Source of the DNA: Vreelandella lionensis
Lineage (GTDB): Bacteria; Pseudomonadota; Gammaproteobacteria; Pseudomonadales; Halomonadaceae
Assembly: GCF_002087295.1 (NCBI RefSeq)
Contig: NZ_MWVI01000050.1
Span: forward strand, 186,001 to 250,000
Direction of reading: 5' to 3'
DNA length: 64,000 nucleotides
Of the stretch, positions 63,905-64,000 are shown piece by piece. Below the pieces are notes generated by a model. The model was given only the letters and a program-made list of their open reading frames with translations, had not been told where the DNA came from and made no database searches. Both the position numbers and the translations under genes were made by a program. Position 1 is the stretch's first letter; every line of letters begins with the position of its first letter.

Positions 63905-64000
63905 GTATGTCTGGCGATTCCCAGGAGCCGCAAAACGACCAAAGCCAAGCGCCTCTCATTGAGCACCTCATCGAACTGCGTTCGCGCTTAATGAAGGCGA
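63901..64000 (+). CDS. tatC: Twin-arginine translocase subunit TatC, 5' part
   Basis: The first 33 codons (MSMSGDSQEPQNDQSQ then PLIEHLIELRSRLMKA) are in the window; the APLIEHLIELRSRLM segment is the conserved cytoplasmic start of TatC, the signal-peptide receptor. It overlaps tatB by 4 bp and runs off the right edge. Confidence 0.93.
   Translation, partial: MSMSGDSQEPQNDQSQAPLIEHLIELRSRLMKA

Overview
The window is ordinary chromosomal housekeeping DNA from a gammaproteobacterium, most likely a member of the Halomonadaceae (Halomonas or a close relative). That placement is inferred from protein character, moderate-to-high GC coding sequence with AT-richer spacers, and gene neighbourhoods (hemN-anr-ttcA; DUF294/exonuclease beside a DUF4212/SSS acetate-type symporter and a CrbS/CrbR pair; dapA-bamC-purC; scpA-scpB-rluB; hslVU-DUF971-ubiE-ubiJ-ubiB-hisE-tatABC). 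I see no prophage, IS element, CRISPR array, rRNA operon, defence island or biosynthetic cluster.

Layout. 0-4.1 kb: end of a cbb3 oxidase maturation region (probable ccoS tail, DsbD_2/TauE-like membrane protein), then hemN behind an Anr/FNR box, anr itself, and convergent ttcA. 4.2-17 kb: an acetate-use locus with a degenerate exonuclease homologue, a DUF294 cNMP/CBS/nucleotidyltransferase protein, the DUF4212 + sodium:solute symporter pair, the giant hybrid kinase CrbS, its response regulator CrbR, and acs. 17-21 kb: sprT, a UPF0149 gene, and the tsaB-rsmJ-phospholipase D run. 21-27 kb: adk and aceE-aceF (pyruvate dehydrogenase). 27-38 kb: ampD, nadC, a GNAT gene, trmO, dapA-bamC-purC, bcp, tusA-perM, bepA, nadA and tRNA-Lys. 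38-43 kb: scpA-scpB-rluB and radD. 43-52 kb: purL, mltF, tadA, tesB, maeB and rpmE. 52-64 kb: priA, argS, a SPOR protein, hslVU, DUF971, ubiE-ubiJ-ubiB, hisE, and tatABC running off the right edge.

The dominant anomaly is not biological novelty. About 40 single-base indels split about 24 genes, many normally essential or core (adk, aceE, aceF, acs, purL, priA, argS, tsaB, nadA, scpB, bamC). Several fall in short homopolymers, and in nearly every case one added or removed base restores the expected family sequence. I read these as sequence or assembly errors rather than gene decay, and report each gene as one locus spanning its fragments. Two further lesions are in-frame stops (crbS, DUF971 gene), which an indel does not explain.

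The most interesting biology is the compact acetate-switch locus, in which transporter, CrbS sensor with its own transporter domain, CrbR and acs lie together. Also of interest are a pair of HexR-like palindromes before aceE, a tRNA-Lys 3' fragment beside the intact tRNA, an opposed pair of DnaA-box-like 9-mers between maeB and rpmE, and an exonuclease homologue that seems to have lost most of its catalytic residues.
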